DNA of 64,000 bases from an uncultured Eubacteriales bacterium (lineage in GTDB: Bacteria > Bacillota > Clostridia > Lachnospirales > Lachnospiraceae): positions 86,766 to 150,765 of the forward strand of contig OMXJ01000004.1 of assembly GCA_900315015.1 (NCBI GenBank), read 5' to 3'. Position 1 is the stretch's first letter. Every line of letters starts with the position of its first letter. The notes under the pieces were generated by a model, which saw only the letters and a list, made by a program, of their open reading frames with translations, had not been told where the DNA came from and ran no database searches. The translations under genes were made by a program, and so were the position numbers. Shown here piece by piece: positions 56,724 through 64,000 of the stretch.

Positions 56724-58181
56724 ATGGCAAGAATGAATGATAAAACGATAAAAAGGAATTATCTCTTGAATACGATCTATCAGGTGTTCTCGATAGTGTT
56801 ACCAGTTGTAACAATGCCCTATGAATCGAGAAAATTCAGTGCATACGGCGTAGGAATAAGGAGCTATACGACATCTGTAATGACGATATTCATGCTGCTT
56901 GCGGCACTAGGGTGTTCGGCCTATGGGGAAAGAGAAATAGCAAGAAAAAGAAAAAACAGAAGAGAATATTCAAGAGCCTTTTGGGAGATAGAAATCACAA
57001 ATCTATTGCTCACAGCAATAATGGTAGTAATATATATCCTTTATATAGCAATATTTGGAGGAAGCCTAAAGGCCTATTACGGAGTATTGACCATCGCGCT
57101 GATAGGAAATGTCTTTCAGATATCATGGTTCTATACGGCCTTTGAAGAATTTGATCTGGTAATAATTAAAAATACGGCAGTAAGGCTCATAGATGCCGTA
57201 CTATTATTTGTAATCGTAAAAAACAGTAAGGGCCTGTTGCCATATATGGTAGCAGTAGCAGTAGTAGGACTATTTGGAAACCTGTTTTTATGGATATCAC
57301 TAAAAAAATACCTGGTAAGGGTAAAGATATCAGACATATACATAGGAGTTCACATAAGAAAATCCTTATCATACTTCATACCGGTAGTAGCAACAACGCT
57401 ATATACAATAATAGACAAAGCAATGATAGGAGGAATATCAAAAAGTAAATACGAAAATGGCTATTATGAGCAGGCCTCAGGCTTCATAAAAATGATATTA
57501 GCGCTTGTAACCTCGATGAATACGGTAATGAGCGCAAGAATGTCACTACTGTTTGAAGAAGGAAAGCTAGAAGAAATAAAGAAAAAGCTCCATGACTCCT
57601 TAAATACCACCTTATCCATAACCATACCACTAATGGTGATGATAATAGGAGTAGCAAGGCTGTTCATACCAAAGTTCTTAGGACCGGGTTATCTTCCGGT
57701 AGTAAATCTGGTATACGTATTTGCCTTTATACTATTTCCGATGGCACTTAGCAACGCACTGAGCCTTCAGTGCCTGAACCCGGCAGGAAGAGCAAGGGAA
57801 AGCTCAAGAATAGTAATAATGAGTGCGGTAATAAACGCAGCCCTAAATGCAATCCTCATCTATTTCTTTAAATCGATGGGAGCAGCAATAGCTTCAGTAA
57901 TATCAGAAAGCTTCATAGCAGTAGTATATATGAAAAAATGCAGCGACTTTATCAGCTGGAAGAATATAATAGACTTCTCAGGCAAAAAGATAAAAGCAGC
58001 TATAGGAATGCTAGCAGCAATGATATTAGTAGGAATCCCGTTCAGAAGCAGCAACATAATCGCAGCAATACTGCAATTAATAGCAGGAATAATGGTATAT
58101 GTATTCCTTATGTTAAAGATGAAAGATGAATTTGTAATGAATATGGTAAAAAAAGTTAAAAAGCAATTAAAAAAATTATGA
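56724..58181 (+). CDS. Wzx-type oligosaccharide flippase
   Basis: A 485-residue membrane protein with about 12-14 helices, of the polysaccharide-synthesis branch of the MOP superfamily. Typical landmarks are the N-terminal KRNYLLNTIYQVFSIVLPVVTMPY, ALGCSAYGEREIA, and the QISWFYTAFEEFDLVII segment. It should flip lipid-linked glycan units. No glycosyltransferase or Wzy gene is beside it, so its partners are elsewhere. The C-terminal tail is lysine-rich. An ATG at 56733 is an alternative start. Confidence 0.85.
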   Translation: MARMNDKTIKRNYLLNTIYQVFSIVLPVVTMPYESRKFSAYGVGIRSYTTSVMTIFMLLAALGCSAYGEREIARKRKNRREYSRAFWEIEITNLLLTAIMVVIYILYIAIFGGSLKAYYGVLTIALIGNVFQISWFYTAFEEFDLVIIKNTAVRLIDAVLLFVIVKNSKGLLPYMVAVAVVGLFGNLFLWISLKKYLVRVKISDIYIGVHIRKSLSYFIPVVATTLYTIIDKAMIGGISKSKYENGYYEQASGFIKMILALVTSMNTVMSARMSLLFEEGKLEEIKKKLHDSLNTTLSITIPLMVMIIGVARLFIPKFLGPGYLPVVNLVYVFAFILFPMALSNALSLQCLNPAGRARESSRIVIMSAVINAALNAILIYFFKSMGAAIASVISESFIAVVYMKKCSDFISWKNIIDFSGKKIKAAIGMLAAMILVGIPFRSSNIIAAILQLIAGIMVYVFLMLKMKDEFVMNMVKKVKKQLKKL

Positions 58182-58182
58182 G

Positions 58183-58211
58183 TTGACATAAGAGAGGGAT
58201 TAGTTTATAAT
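58183..58211 (+). promoter_or_regulatory. Consensus promoter of greA
   Basis: TTGACA (58183-58188), 17-bp spacer, TATAAT (58206-58211), starting 1 base after the flippase stop codon. Confidence 0.9.
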
Positions 58212-58246
58212 CATTAAGTTAGAAATATTATCTTTAGGAGGTTCAC

Positions 58247-58777
58247 ATGGCAACACAGGATGAGATTAACAACTCTTTTAAGCATCAGATGACTAAGGAA
58301 GAGTACGACAGAATAGTAGAGGAACTTCGCGATTATAAGGAGACCAAAACTAAAGAAAATTCAAGAAAAATTCTTGAAGCCAGACAGCAGGGTGACCTTT
58401 CAGAAAATGCAGAATATAGTGCAGCAAAGGAAGAGCAGAAGGCAATTCAGGCAAAGGTTGCAGAGCTCGAATTATTAGTAAATAACGCAGAAATCATCTC
58501 AGCAGAAGAGCTTGATAAGGGCGGCGTAAATATGGGATCTACAGTTGTACTTCACGACATAGAAGAAGATGAAGACATCACATACATGATCGTAGGTTCA
58601 ATGTCAACAGACAGCCTTAGAGGCTTAATCTCAATCGAATCACCTCTTGGAAAAGCAATTATGCACAAGAAGAAGGGACAGGTTGTTGAAGTAGAAGCAC
58701 CTATAGGAACAATCAAGTACAAGATCAAGGATGTACATAAGACAACCGAAGAAGAAAAGGCCAATGGCGTAATGTAA
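58247..58777 (+). CDS. greA: Transcription elongation factor GreA
   Basis: Rescues backtracked RNA polymerase by stimulating transcript cleavage. The 176 residues comprise the N-terminal coiled coil with the acidic tip (QGDLSENAEYSAAKEEQ, including the catalytic acidic residues) and a C-terminal FKBP-like domain (SPLGKAIMHKKKGQVVEVEAPIGTIKYKI). It carries about 12 extra residues at the N-terminus compared with E. coli GreA. AGGAGG precedes the ATG. Confidence 0.95.
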   Translation: MATQDEINNSFKHQMTKEEYDRIVEELRDYKETKTKENSRKILEARQQGDLSENAEYSAAKEEQKAIQAKVAELELLVNNAEIISAEELDKGGVNMGSTVVLHDIEEDEDITYMIVGSMSTDSLRGLISIESPLGKAIMHKKKGQVVEVEAPIGTIKYKIKDVHKTTEEEKANGVM

Positions 58778-58819
58778 TAAGCAGAAGAGAACTTTTCTTT
58801 CAACTAATATGACTAAACA

Positions 58820-58863
58820 TATTTGATGGCAGATTACATGAAAATGGGTGTGCCATCAAATAT
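58820..58863 (+). other. 13-bp perfect inverted repeat after greA
   Basis: ATATTTGATGGCA (58820-58832) pairs perfectly with 58851-58863 around an 18-nt loop. It lacks a T-run on either side, so it is not a standard terminator, though it may end greA transcription or protect the 3' end. Confidence 0.7.
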
Positions 58864-58870
58864 TATTATG

Positions 58871-58975
58871 ATTAAAAATCGAAAAAGCCTAGAGACCAAA
58901 AAAGCCTAGAGGCCCAAAAAGCTAAAGTCTAAAGGCAAAAGGCAAAAGTAAAAAGGCAAAAGTAAAAAGTAGATA
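58871..58975 (+). repeat. Purine-rich short repeats upstream of lysS
   Basis: Imperfect copies of AAAAAGCCTAGAG and of GGCAAAAGTAAAAA follow one another between greA and lysS. No promoter is evident in this 245-bp spacer. Confidence 0.65.
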
Positions 58976-59022
58976 TAAAATACAAACAGGCAAAACTAAT
59001 ATAAAAGAAACGGGGAATAAAA

Positions 59023-61101
59023 ATGGCTAAGTTTGAACAGAAGGAACAGACAGCAGCAGAGTTAAATGAGCTTCTTAAGGTAAAGAGAGAAAAGCTTGCA
59101 AATCTCCAGGCAGCTGGCAAGGATCCTTTCAAGATCACAAAGTACGATCAGACACATCACTCAGAAGAAGCAAAGAATCTCTATAATGAGCATGAAGCAA
59201 AGCTTCTTAGTGGCAGAGCAGCAGTAAATACAGAAGGCATGTCAGAAGAGGATGCAAGAGCAGCAAAGAAGGCAGACTATAATGAGAGAAGAGCAATCAT
59301 GGATGCAGATCCAATCCGTGTATCAATTGCAGGACGTATGATGTTCAAGCGTATCATGGGTAAGGCATCATTCATGAACATTCAGGATAGAGACGGAAGA
59401 ATCCAGGTATATGTAGCAAAGGATGCACTCGGTGATGAAGCTTATGACGACTTCAAGAAGTCAGACATCGGCGACATCTACGGTGTAAAGGGATATCTTT
59501 TCAGAACAATGACAGGTGAAGTATCAGTACATGCAGAAGAGCTTGTATTATTATGCAAGAACCTTCAGAACCTTCCGGAAAAGTTCCATGGACTTACAGA
59601 CACAGACACAAGATACCGTCAGAGATATGTAGACCTTATTATGAATCCGGAAGTAAAGGATACCTTCATAAAGCGCTCAAAGATAATCAAGGAAATCCGT
59701 AACTTCCTTGACGGAAGAGACTTCATGGAAGTAGAAACCCCAACACTTGTATCAAATGCAGGTGGAGCAGCAGCAAGACCATTCGAAACACATTACAACG
59801 CATTAAATGAAGACGTAAAGCTTCGTATATCACTCGAATTATACTTAAAGAGACTCATCGTAGGTGGTCTTGAAAGAGTATACGAAATCGGAAGAGTATA
59901 TCGTAATGAGGGCGTAGACACACGTCACAACCCGGAATTTACATTAATGGAGCTTTACCAGGCATATACAGACTATGAAGGAATGATGGAGCTCACAGAA
60001 AGCATGTTCCGTTACCTTGCAGAAAAGGTATGCGGATCAACCAAGATTTCCTACAACGGCATCGAGCTTGATTTCGGAAAGCCATTTGCACGTCTTACAA
60101 TGAACGATGCAATCAAGAAGTATGCCGGAATAGACTTCGATGCAGTAGCAACTGATGAAGAAGCAAAGGAGCTTGCAAAGAAGCATAATATCGAATATGA
60201 GGAACGTCATACAAAGGGCGACATCATAAACCTCTTCTTCGAGGAATATTGCGAGAAGGAGCTTATTCAGCCGACCTTTATCATGGATCATCCACTTGCA
60301 ATCAGTCCTCTTACCAAGAAGAAGCCATCAGATCCAAGCAAGGTAGAGCGTTTCGAGCTCTTCTGTAACACATGGGAAATGTGTAATGCATACTCAGAGC
60401 TTAACGATCCAATAGATCAGAGAGAGCGTTTCGCACAGCAGGATGCAAATGCAGCAGCAGGAGACGATGAAGCACAGCATACAGACGAAGATTTCTTAAA
60501 TGCACTTGAAATTGGAATGCCACCAACAGGCGGAATCGGATATGGAATAGACCGTCTTGTAATGCTTCTAACAGACTCACAGGCAATCAGAGACGTACTT
60601 CTCTTCCCAACAATGAAGAGCCTTGACGCAGACAAGAAGGGTTCATCAGCAGAAGCAGATGGCGCATCAGAAGAAGCAACAGCACCAGCAACAGGTTTCT
60701 TTACACCAAACGATAAGATAGATTTTTCAAACGTAAAGGTAGAGCCATTATTTGAAGAATCAGTTGACTTTGAGACCTTCTCAAAGAGCGACTTCAGAGC
60801 AGTAAAGGTAAAGAACTGTGTAGCAGTACCAAAGAGCAAGAAGCTTCTTCAGTTCACACTTGATGATGGAACAGGAACAGACAGAACAATCCTCTCAGGA
60901 ATTCATGCCTTCTATGAGCCAGAAGAGCTCATCGGAAAGACACTTATCGCAATAACAAACCTTCCACCAAGAGCAATGATGGGAATAGAGTCTTGCGGTA
61001 TGCTTCTTTCAGCTGTAAATAATAAGAAGGATAGTGATGAAGAAGAATTACACCTTCTTATGGTAGATAATCATATCCCGGCAGGAGCAAAGCTATACTA
61101 A
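59023..61101 (+). CDS. lysS: Lysyl-tRNA synthetase (class II) with C-terminal tRNA-binding domain
   Basis: Charges tRNA-Lys. The 692 residues comprise an N-terminal helix, an anticodon-binding OB fold (about 100-190), and the class II core with motif 2 ([20 protein letters not shown]) and motif 3 ([15 protein letters not shown]). After an Ala/Glu-rich linker (about 540-562), residues about 565-692 form a second OB fold like the Trbp111/EMAP-type tRNA-binding domain of MetRS ([56 protein letters not shown]). The ordinary bacterial enzyme is about 500 residues. An insert at about 45-85 is also unusual. Confidence 0.94.
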   Translation: MAKFEQKEQTAAELNELLKVKREKLANLQAAGKDPFKITKYDQTHHSEEAKNLYNEHEAKLLSGRAAVNTEGMSEEDARAAKKADYNERRAIMDADPIRVSIAGRMMFKRIMGKASFMNIQDRDGRIQVYVAKDALGDEAYDDFKKSDIGDIYGVKGYLFRTMTGEVSVHAEELVLLCKNLQNLPEKFHGLTDTDTRYRQRYVDLIMNPEVKDTFIKRSKIIKEIRNFLDGRDFMEVETPTLVSNAGGAAARPFETHYNALNEDVKLRISLELYLKRLIVGGLERVYEIGRVYRNEGVDTRHNPEFTLMELYQAYTDYEGMMELTESMFRYLAEKVCGSTKISYNGIELDFGKPFARLTMNDAIKKYAGIDFDAVATDEEAKELAKKHNIEYEERHTKGDIINLFFEEYCEKELIQPTFIMDHPLAISPLTKKKPSDPSKVERFELFCNTWEMCNAYSELNDPIDQRERFAQQDANAAAGDDEAQHTDEDFLNALEIGMPPTGGIGYGIDRLVMLLTDSQAIRDVLLFPTMKSLDADKKGSSAEADGASEEATAPATGFFTPNDKIDFSNVKVEPLFEESVDFETFSKSDFRAVKVKNCVAVPKSKKLLQFTLDDGTGTDRTILSGIHAFYEPEELIGKTLIAITNLPPRAMMGIESCGMLLSAVNNKKDSDEEELHLLMVDNHIPAGAKLY

Positions 61102-61213
61102 ATCCCATTCCTTTTCTGAAGAAGACTGTCGGTGGTAAGAAGATATTTGGGATAATTATCCCATGTAACCTTTTCCAACGATCTGGTAAGTAAGCATATC
61201 TTAATAGTATTGA

Positions 61214-61255
61214 AAGCCGTAGCTTCACTTTAGGTGTGGTTACGGTTTTTTTGAT
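61214..61255 (+). terminator. Terminator after lysS
   Basis: CCGTAGCTTCAC (61217-61228) pairs with 61234-61245 (G-T pairs and one mismatch), followed by seven T residues. Confidence 0.75.
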
Positions 61256-61332
61256 GTTTCTCTTGAAAAATAAATGAATCCGGTATATTATAAAAGTTAA
61301 ACTGTTGGTTTCAAGAATGTGAGATAAACGTA

Positions 61333-61587
61333 ATGGTATTCGATTATATCATTGATCAGCTTCCCGTTGCTATAGAGTGCAAAGTGATAGAACTTCAGGA
61401 AGAGTTTAATGAGACAAGAGTTGTGGCTGAGATCGTTGGCATGAAGGCTGATGAGAGTGTTCTTACTGATGGAAAGGTTGATCTTGAAAAGCTTCATCCA
61501 ATCATGTTTGATACAGTGGCTCTTTGCTACAGAGAGATCGGAGCAAACGTAGGCAGAGCATGGAAAGCCGGAAAGAAATTCGAATAA
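61333..61587 (+). pseudogene. C-terminal remnant of a flavin reductase-like protein
   Basis: The 84 codons match the C-terminal half of the FMN-binding flavin reductase family (VFDYIIDQLPVAIECKVIEL, then EIVGMKADESVLTDGKVDLEKLHPIMFD). The usual N-terminal FMN-binding part of about 100 residues is missing, the frame is closed by a stop at 61291-61293, and the first ATG has no ribosome site. It is probably a truncated gene. Confidence 0.7.
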
Positions 61588-61599
61588 ACGGAGCTTGAG

Positions 61600-62145
61600 A
61601 TGGAATTGTTTAACGGAAGACCGGATAACACAGATGGCAGGCTGCCGAGAGAAGTCAGGACATATGATTTTCTCGATGATCTTGGAATAGAGTATCAGCG
61701 GACAGATCATGAGCCTGCAAACAATATGGAAGCCTGCAATGCGATAGATGCAGTGCTGGGTGTGTTGATATGTAAGAACCTGTTTCTGTGTAACAGGCAG
61801 AAGACCAGCTTCTATCTGCTTATGATGCCGGGAAATAAGAAATTTAAAACTAAGGAATTGTCTGCGCAGATTAACTCTGCGCGGCTTTCCTTTGCTGATC
61901 CGGAAGATATGCTGAAGTATCTTGATATTGAACCTGGGGCAGTGAGCATCATGGGTTTGATGAATGATAAGGATCATGCGGTGCAGCTTCTGATAGATGA
62001 GGATGTGCTTAAAGGAAAAGAACTTGGTTGTCATCCCTGCGTATGTACATCAAGTTTGAAGATAAAAACCGCTGATGTGATAGAGAAGTTCCTGCCTGCG
62101 ACAGGTCATGATTATCAGACTGTGTATTTGGTAGGGGAGGATTGA
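61600..62145 (+). CDS. Prolyl-tRNA editing protein ProX-like
   Basis: A 181-residue YbaK/ProX family deacylase, expected to hydrolyse mischarged Ala-tRNA-Pro or related species in trans. Seen: VRTYDFLDDLGIEYQRTDHEPA, CKNLFLCNRQKTSFYLLMMPGNKKFKTKEL (outline), the GAVSIMGLMNDKDHAVQLLID core and LGCHPCVCTSSLKI. The length is complete. GGAGCTTGAG precedes the ATG. It is the best-preserved gene in this stretch of short genes and remnants. Confidence 0.88.
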   Translation: MELFNGRPDNTDGRLPREVRTYDFLDDLGIEYQRTDHEPANNMEACNAIDAVLGVLICKNLFLCNRQKTSFYLLMMPGNKKFKTKELSAQINSARLSFADPEDMLKYLDIEPGAVSIMGLMNDKDHAVQLLIDEDVLKGKELGCHPCVCTSSLKIKTADVIEKFLPATGHDYQTVYLVGED

Positions 62146-62172
62146 TGAGGTATAGAACAAACAGAAGACTCG

Positions 62173-62307
62173 ATGAAGCGGTTTGAGTATGTTCATCCCG
62201 CAGGCGGCAATATCTATACATCCGTAAAACTTACTCCGGAAGAACTGGAGAATGCTTCGGGAGCAATCGGATGGTGTGATGTATGCAAGGGATGGGAAGA
62301 GTCGTGA
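62173..62307 (+). CDS. Possible small protein, 44 aa
   Basis: An open frame of 44 codons starting MKRFEYVHPAGGN and ending WCDVCKGWEES. It has a CxxC pair and balanced composition unlike random AT-rich sequence. There is no strong ribosome site, though a 13-codon frame opening at the ProX stop (TGATG, near 62143) runs across its start and could couple translation. Function unknown. Confidence 0.35.
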   Translation: MKRFEYVHPAGGNIYTSVKLTPEELENASGAIGWCDVCKGWEES

Positions 62308-62337
62308 GATCAACAATGATGGAAGGATGTAGAGGAT

Positions 62338-62841
62338 ATGATCTATAAATTGCTTTCTCCTGCTTATGATACTGCGGTTGCAGAACTGGTGAGGAGTAAT
62401 TTGAAAGCTCATCAGCTTGATATACCAGGGACGGTGTACTTTGATGATAACCTGTATCATTTGAGTGAGTTTTATAATGCCATGCCAGACAAGAGAATAT
62501 ATTATGTTCTGACGGATGAATCAGACAATGTTTTGGGTGGAGTCGGGCTGGCGGAGTTTGCCGGAATCGAAGATTGTGCAGAACTTCAGAAGCTATATCT
62601 AAATGATAACGTCAAAGGAAGAGGCTTTAGCTACGACTTGATGAATAAGGTAGAGTCAGTTGCGCGTGAGCTTGGATATAAACGCATGTATCTTGAAACA
62701 CATAACAATTTGAAGGCAGCTATACATTTGTATAAGAAGTGCGGATATAGAGAAATTGAAAGACCAAAAGCAGTAGTACACAGCACGATGAACAGATTTT
62801 TCCTTAAAGAATTAGAAAACGATATGGGAAATAATCTATAA
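62338..62841 (+). CDS. GNAT family N-acetyltransferase
   Basis: A 167-residue acetyl-CoA-dependent acetyltransferase. The central strand AELQKLYLNDNVKGRGFSYDLMN contains the acetyl-CoA loop (Q/R-x-x-G-x-G/A type, here VKGRGFS), followed by ARELGYKRMYLETHNNLKAAIHLYKKCGY, the classic C-terminal half. The substrate is unknown. GGAAGGATGTAGAGG precedes the ATG. Confidence 0.87.
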   Translation: MIYKLLSPAYDTAVAELVRSNLKAHQLDIPGTVYFDDNLYHLSEFYNAMPDKRIYYVLTDESDNVLGGVGLAEFAGIEDCAELQKLYLNDNVKGRGFSYDLMNKVESVARELGYKRMYLETHNNLKAAIHLYKKCGYREIERPKAVVHSTMNRFFLKELENDMGNNL

Positions 62842-62937
62842 TAGCTGTCATGTTGAAGCTGACAGTATCAAGATTACAGGCGGTACATTGGATACAAGCA
62901 GGTATCGGAATACAAAATAGGATATGAAGAATAGGAA

Positions 62938-63630
62938 ATGATTGAATCAGAGATTAAAAGCAGAGAGGAACTGGTAGCCCTTGTCAATGAGATAGGATTC
63001 CTTCCGTTCTTCACAAGCAGGATAGAGGGATTCTCTCTAGAAGAGAATATTTCATATGATGCATGGTATCAGGGACGATGGAACGGCAAGATACATTGGG
63101 ATGCCTGGGACTGGAAAGGTGAGGTTTTGCAGAACAAGGAACTTGTTTACGGCAAGTTCTTTGAAAAGAAAGCGGGATTCATCAGCAAAAAGCTATGGCC
63201 GGATTTCTGCAATTACCGCCGGGATGGATATGATTTCGATGCCAGATTTGATGACGGACTTTCCTCATATAAGGATAAGGGTATTGTCGATTATATCACA
63301 GGCACGGGAGCTGCACTGACAAAGGAAATAAAGGACAGTCTTAACTATAAGAAGGGTGGTAACAAAGGCTTTGAGACAGTAATAACGAGGCTTCAGATGC
63401 AGACCTATGTTGTTCCTGTCAATTATGAATACAGCAAGCGTAAGAACGGCGATGAGTATGGATGGGGCAACTGCCGATATGATATCGCAGAGAACTACTG
63501 GGGCGAGAAGCTATGCAGATCAGCATATAGCAGAAGCCCCGATAAGTCGCTTGAGAGGATCATCAAGCATGCAAGAAAAGCACTGCCAAGGATGGATGAG
63601 GATGAGCTGAGGCTGTTGCTAAAAGGATAA
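62938..63630 (+). CDS. AlkZ-related protein
   Basis: A 230-residue protein resembling the short proteins annotated as AlkZ-related (winged-helix relatives of the DNA glycosylase AlkZ/YcaQ). Seen: FLPFFTSRIEGFSLEENI, WDAWDWKGEV, ELVYGKFFEKKAGFIS, RRDGYDFDARFDDGL, TRLQMQTYVVPVNYEYSKRK and EYGWGNCRYD. The glycosylase QxQ-type catalytic motif is not evident, so enzymatic activity is uncertain. Spacing to the preceding gene is about 96 bp with no clear features. Confidence 0.62.
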   Translation: MIESEIKSREELVALVNEIGFLPFFTSRIEGFSLEENISYDAWYQGRWNGKIHWDAWDWKGEVLQNKELVYGKFFEKKAGFISKKLWPDFCNYRRDGYDFDARFDDGLSSYKDKGIVDYITGTGAALTKEIKDSLNYKKGGNKGFETVITRLQMQTYVVPVNYEYSKRKNGDEYGWGNCRYDIAENYWGEKLCRSAYSRSPDKSLERIIKHARKALPRMDEDELRLLLKG

Positions 63631-63661
63631 GTGGGAAAACCAAACGGATGGAGGTATTAAC

Positions 63662-63715
63662 ATGAACGAGACATTAAAGGTATTGGAAAGCAGAAGAAGT
63701 TGCAGAAGTCTATAG
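63662..63715 (+). pseudogene. N-terminal fragment of a nitroreductase-like gene
   Basis: GGAGGTATTAAC precedes an ATG opening MNETLKVLESRRSCRSL and then a stop. This N-terminus is typical of nitroreductase-family proteins, whose FMN-binding RRSxR motif it contains. The remaining about 170 residues are absent, so it is a truncated remnant. Confidence 0.45.
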
Positions 63716-63786
63716 CTTTTCTCGAAAGTTCAGAAATAATGAAACCTGATGTTAAAATTGACGGAAATTAAAGACAGGAAGTTTAT

Positions 63787-64000
63787 ATGTTAGAAGAATT
63801 TGAAGCCATTATTAATGATGATACATCGGACGATTATTGGTATGATGTTGCACTTTTTTCATGTCAGGAAATGATAAATAGCTTTTCTGATGAGGAATGG
63901 AAGCAGCTGTCTGAAAGAATCAATGATTACTCTGAAAAAGTTCAAATGCGTTGTGTCGAATGCTTATCTGATAGTGAAAACAAAAATAGTTTATCAATGA
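63787..64000 (+). CDS. Partial gene running off the window, unknown acidic protein
   Basis: ATG 63787, preceded by AGGAAG, opens a frame of at least 71 codons that is still open at the last base. It is acidic (MLEEFEAIINDDTSDDYWYD, then FSDEEWKQLSERIND). The composition and the pattern of a small acidic protein with WKQLSERI and CVECL segments recall immunity proteins of polymorphic toxin systems, but this is a guess from partial sequence. Confidence 0.6.
   Translation, partial: MLEEFEAIINDDTSDDYWYDVALFSCQEMINSFSDEEWKQLSERINDYSEKVQMRCVECLSDSENKNSLSM

Noticed and set aside
58820..58863. Intrinsic terminator after greA
   Set aside because: The 13-bp stem is perfect but has an 18-nt loop and no T-run, so it is listed only as an inverted repeat.
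61297..62034. 245-codon minus-strand frame
   Set aside because: It opposes the ProX gene and the flavin reductase remnant, both of which show clear family motifs on the plus strand.

Overview
The window reads as chromosomal DNA of an AT-rich low-GC Gram-positive bacterium. Lachnospiraceae or a close relative in the Clostridia is the best guess. This rests on the style of the genes (ATP-type PEP carboxykinase, T-box leader, AbrB-type regulator, Gram-positive Pel-like cluster with CotH and VTC-domain proteins), AGGAGG ribosome sites and consensus sigma-A promoters. It is an inference: no rRNA gene is present to test it. I saw no tRNA or rRNA gene, no intact insertion sequence and no CRISPR array.

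Layout. 0.3-3.6 kb: lower glycolysis (gap, pgk, tpiA). 3.8-5.9 kb: a secreted L,D-transpeptidase and an orphan ABC ATPase. 6.1-14.3 kb: secG, rnr, smpB, a CBS/DRTGG-type pyrophosphatase, a VanZ-like protein, rarA and small unknown genes. 14.3-20.7 kb: a complete F-type ATP synthase operon in which subunit b, the C-terminal part of delta and full-length alpha are one 778-residue polypeptide. 20.8-33.6 kb: SEC-C protein, DUF4015 glycosidase-like protein, ilvE, pckA, a remnant of a formate/nitrite transporter, PPK2, nadE, a PflX-type radical SAM protein, the ABC-F protein Uup and an HD-domain protein.

33.9-48.3 kb: a ten-gene, same-strand, tightly packed Pel-like exopolysaccharide cluster. It contains a PelD-like c-di-GMP receptor fused to a degenerate SDR domain, PelE-like protein, DUF2194 deacetylase-like protein, PelF, PelG, two CotH kinase-like lipoproteins, a VTC polyphosphate-polymerase-like protein, a DUF4956 membrane protein and a DUF4832 glycosidase-like protein. 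This is the most distinctive system here. The likely logic is c-di-GMP sensing and membrane scaffold (PelD/E), polymer synthesis and export (PelF/G), polymer trimming or deacetylation (DUF2194, DUF4832), and surface phosphorylation or polyphosphate-related functions (CotH, VTC, DUF4956).

48.36-53.0 kb: an isoleucine T-box leader, a 290-nt hexamer-repeat tract, a NUDIX gene and a type-2-like ileS. 53.2-61.1 kb: glgP, an AbrB-like regulator, a Wzx-type flippase, greA and a lysS fused to a tRNA-binding domain. 61.3-64.0 kb: an accessory patch of short genes and gene remnants (flavin reductase, nitroreductase), with ProX, GNAT and AlkZ-related genes, ending in a gene cut by the window edge.

A recurrent oddity is low-complexity, purine-rich tandem repeats placed just after stop codons or just before start codons. 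Several repeat units are copies of a gene's last codons including its stop.
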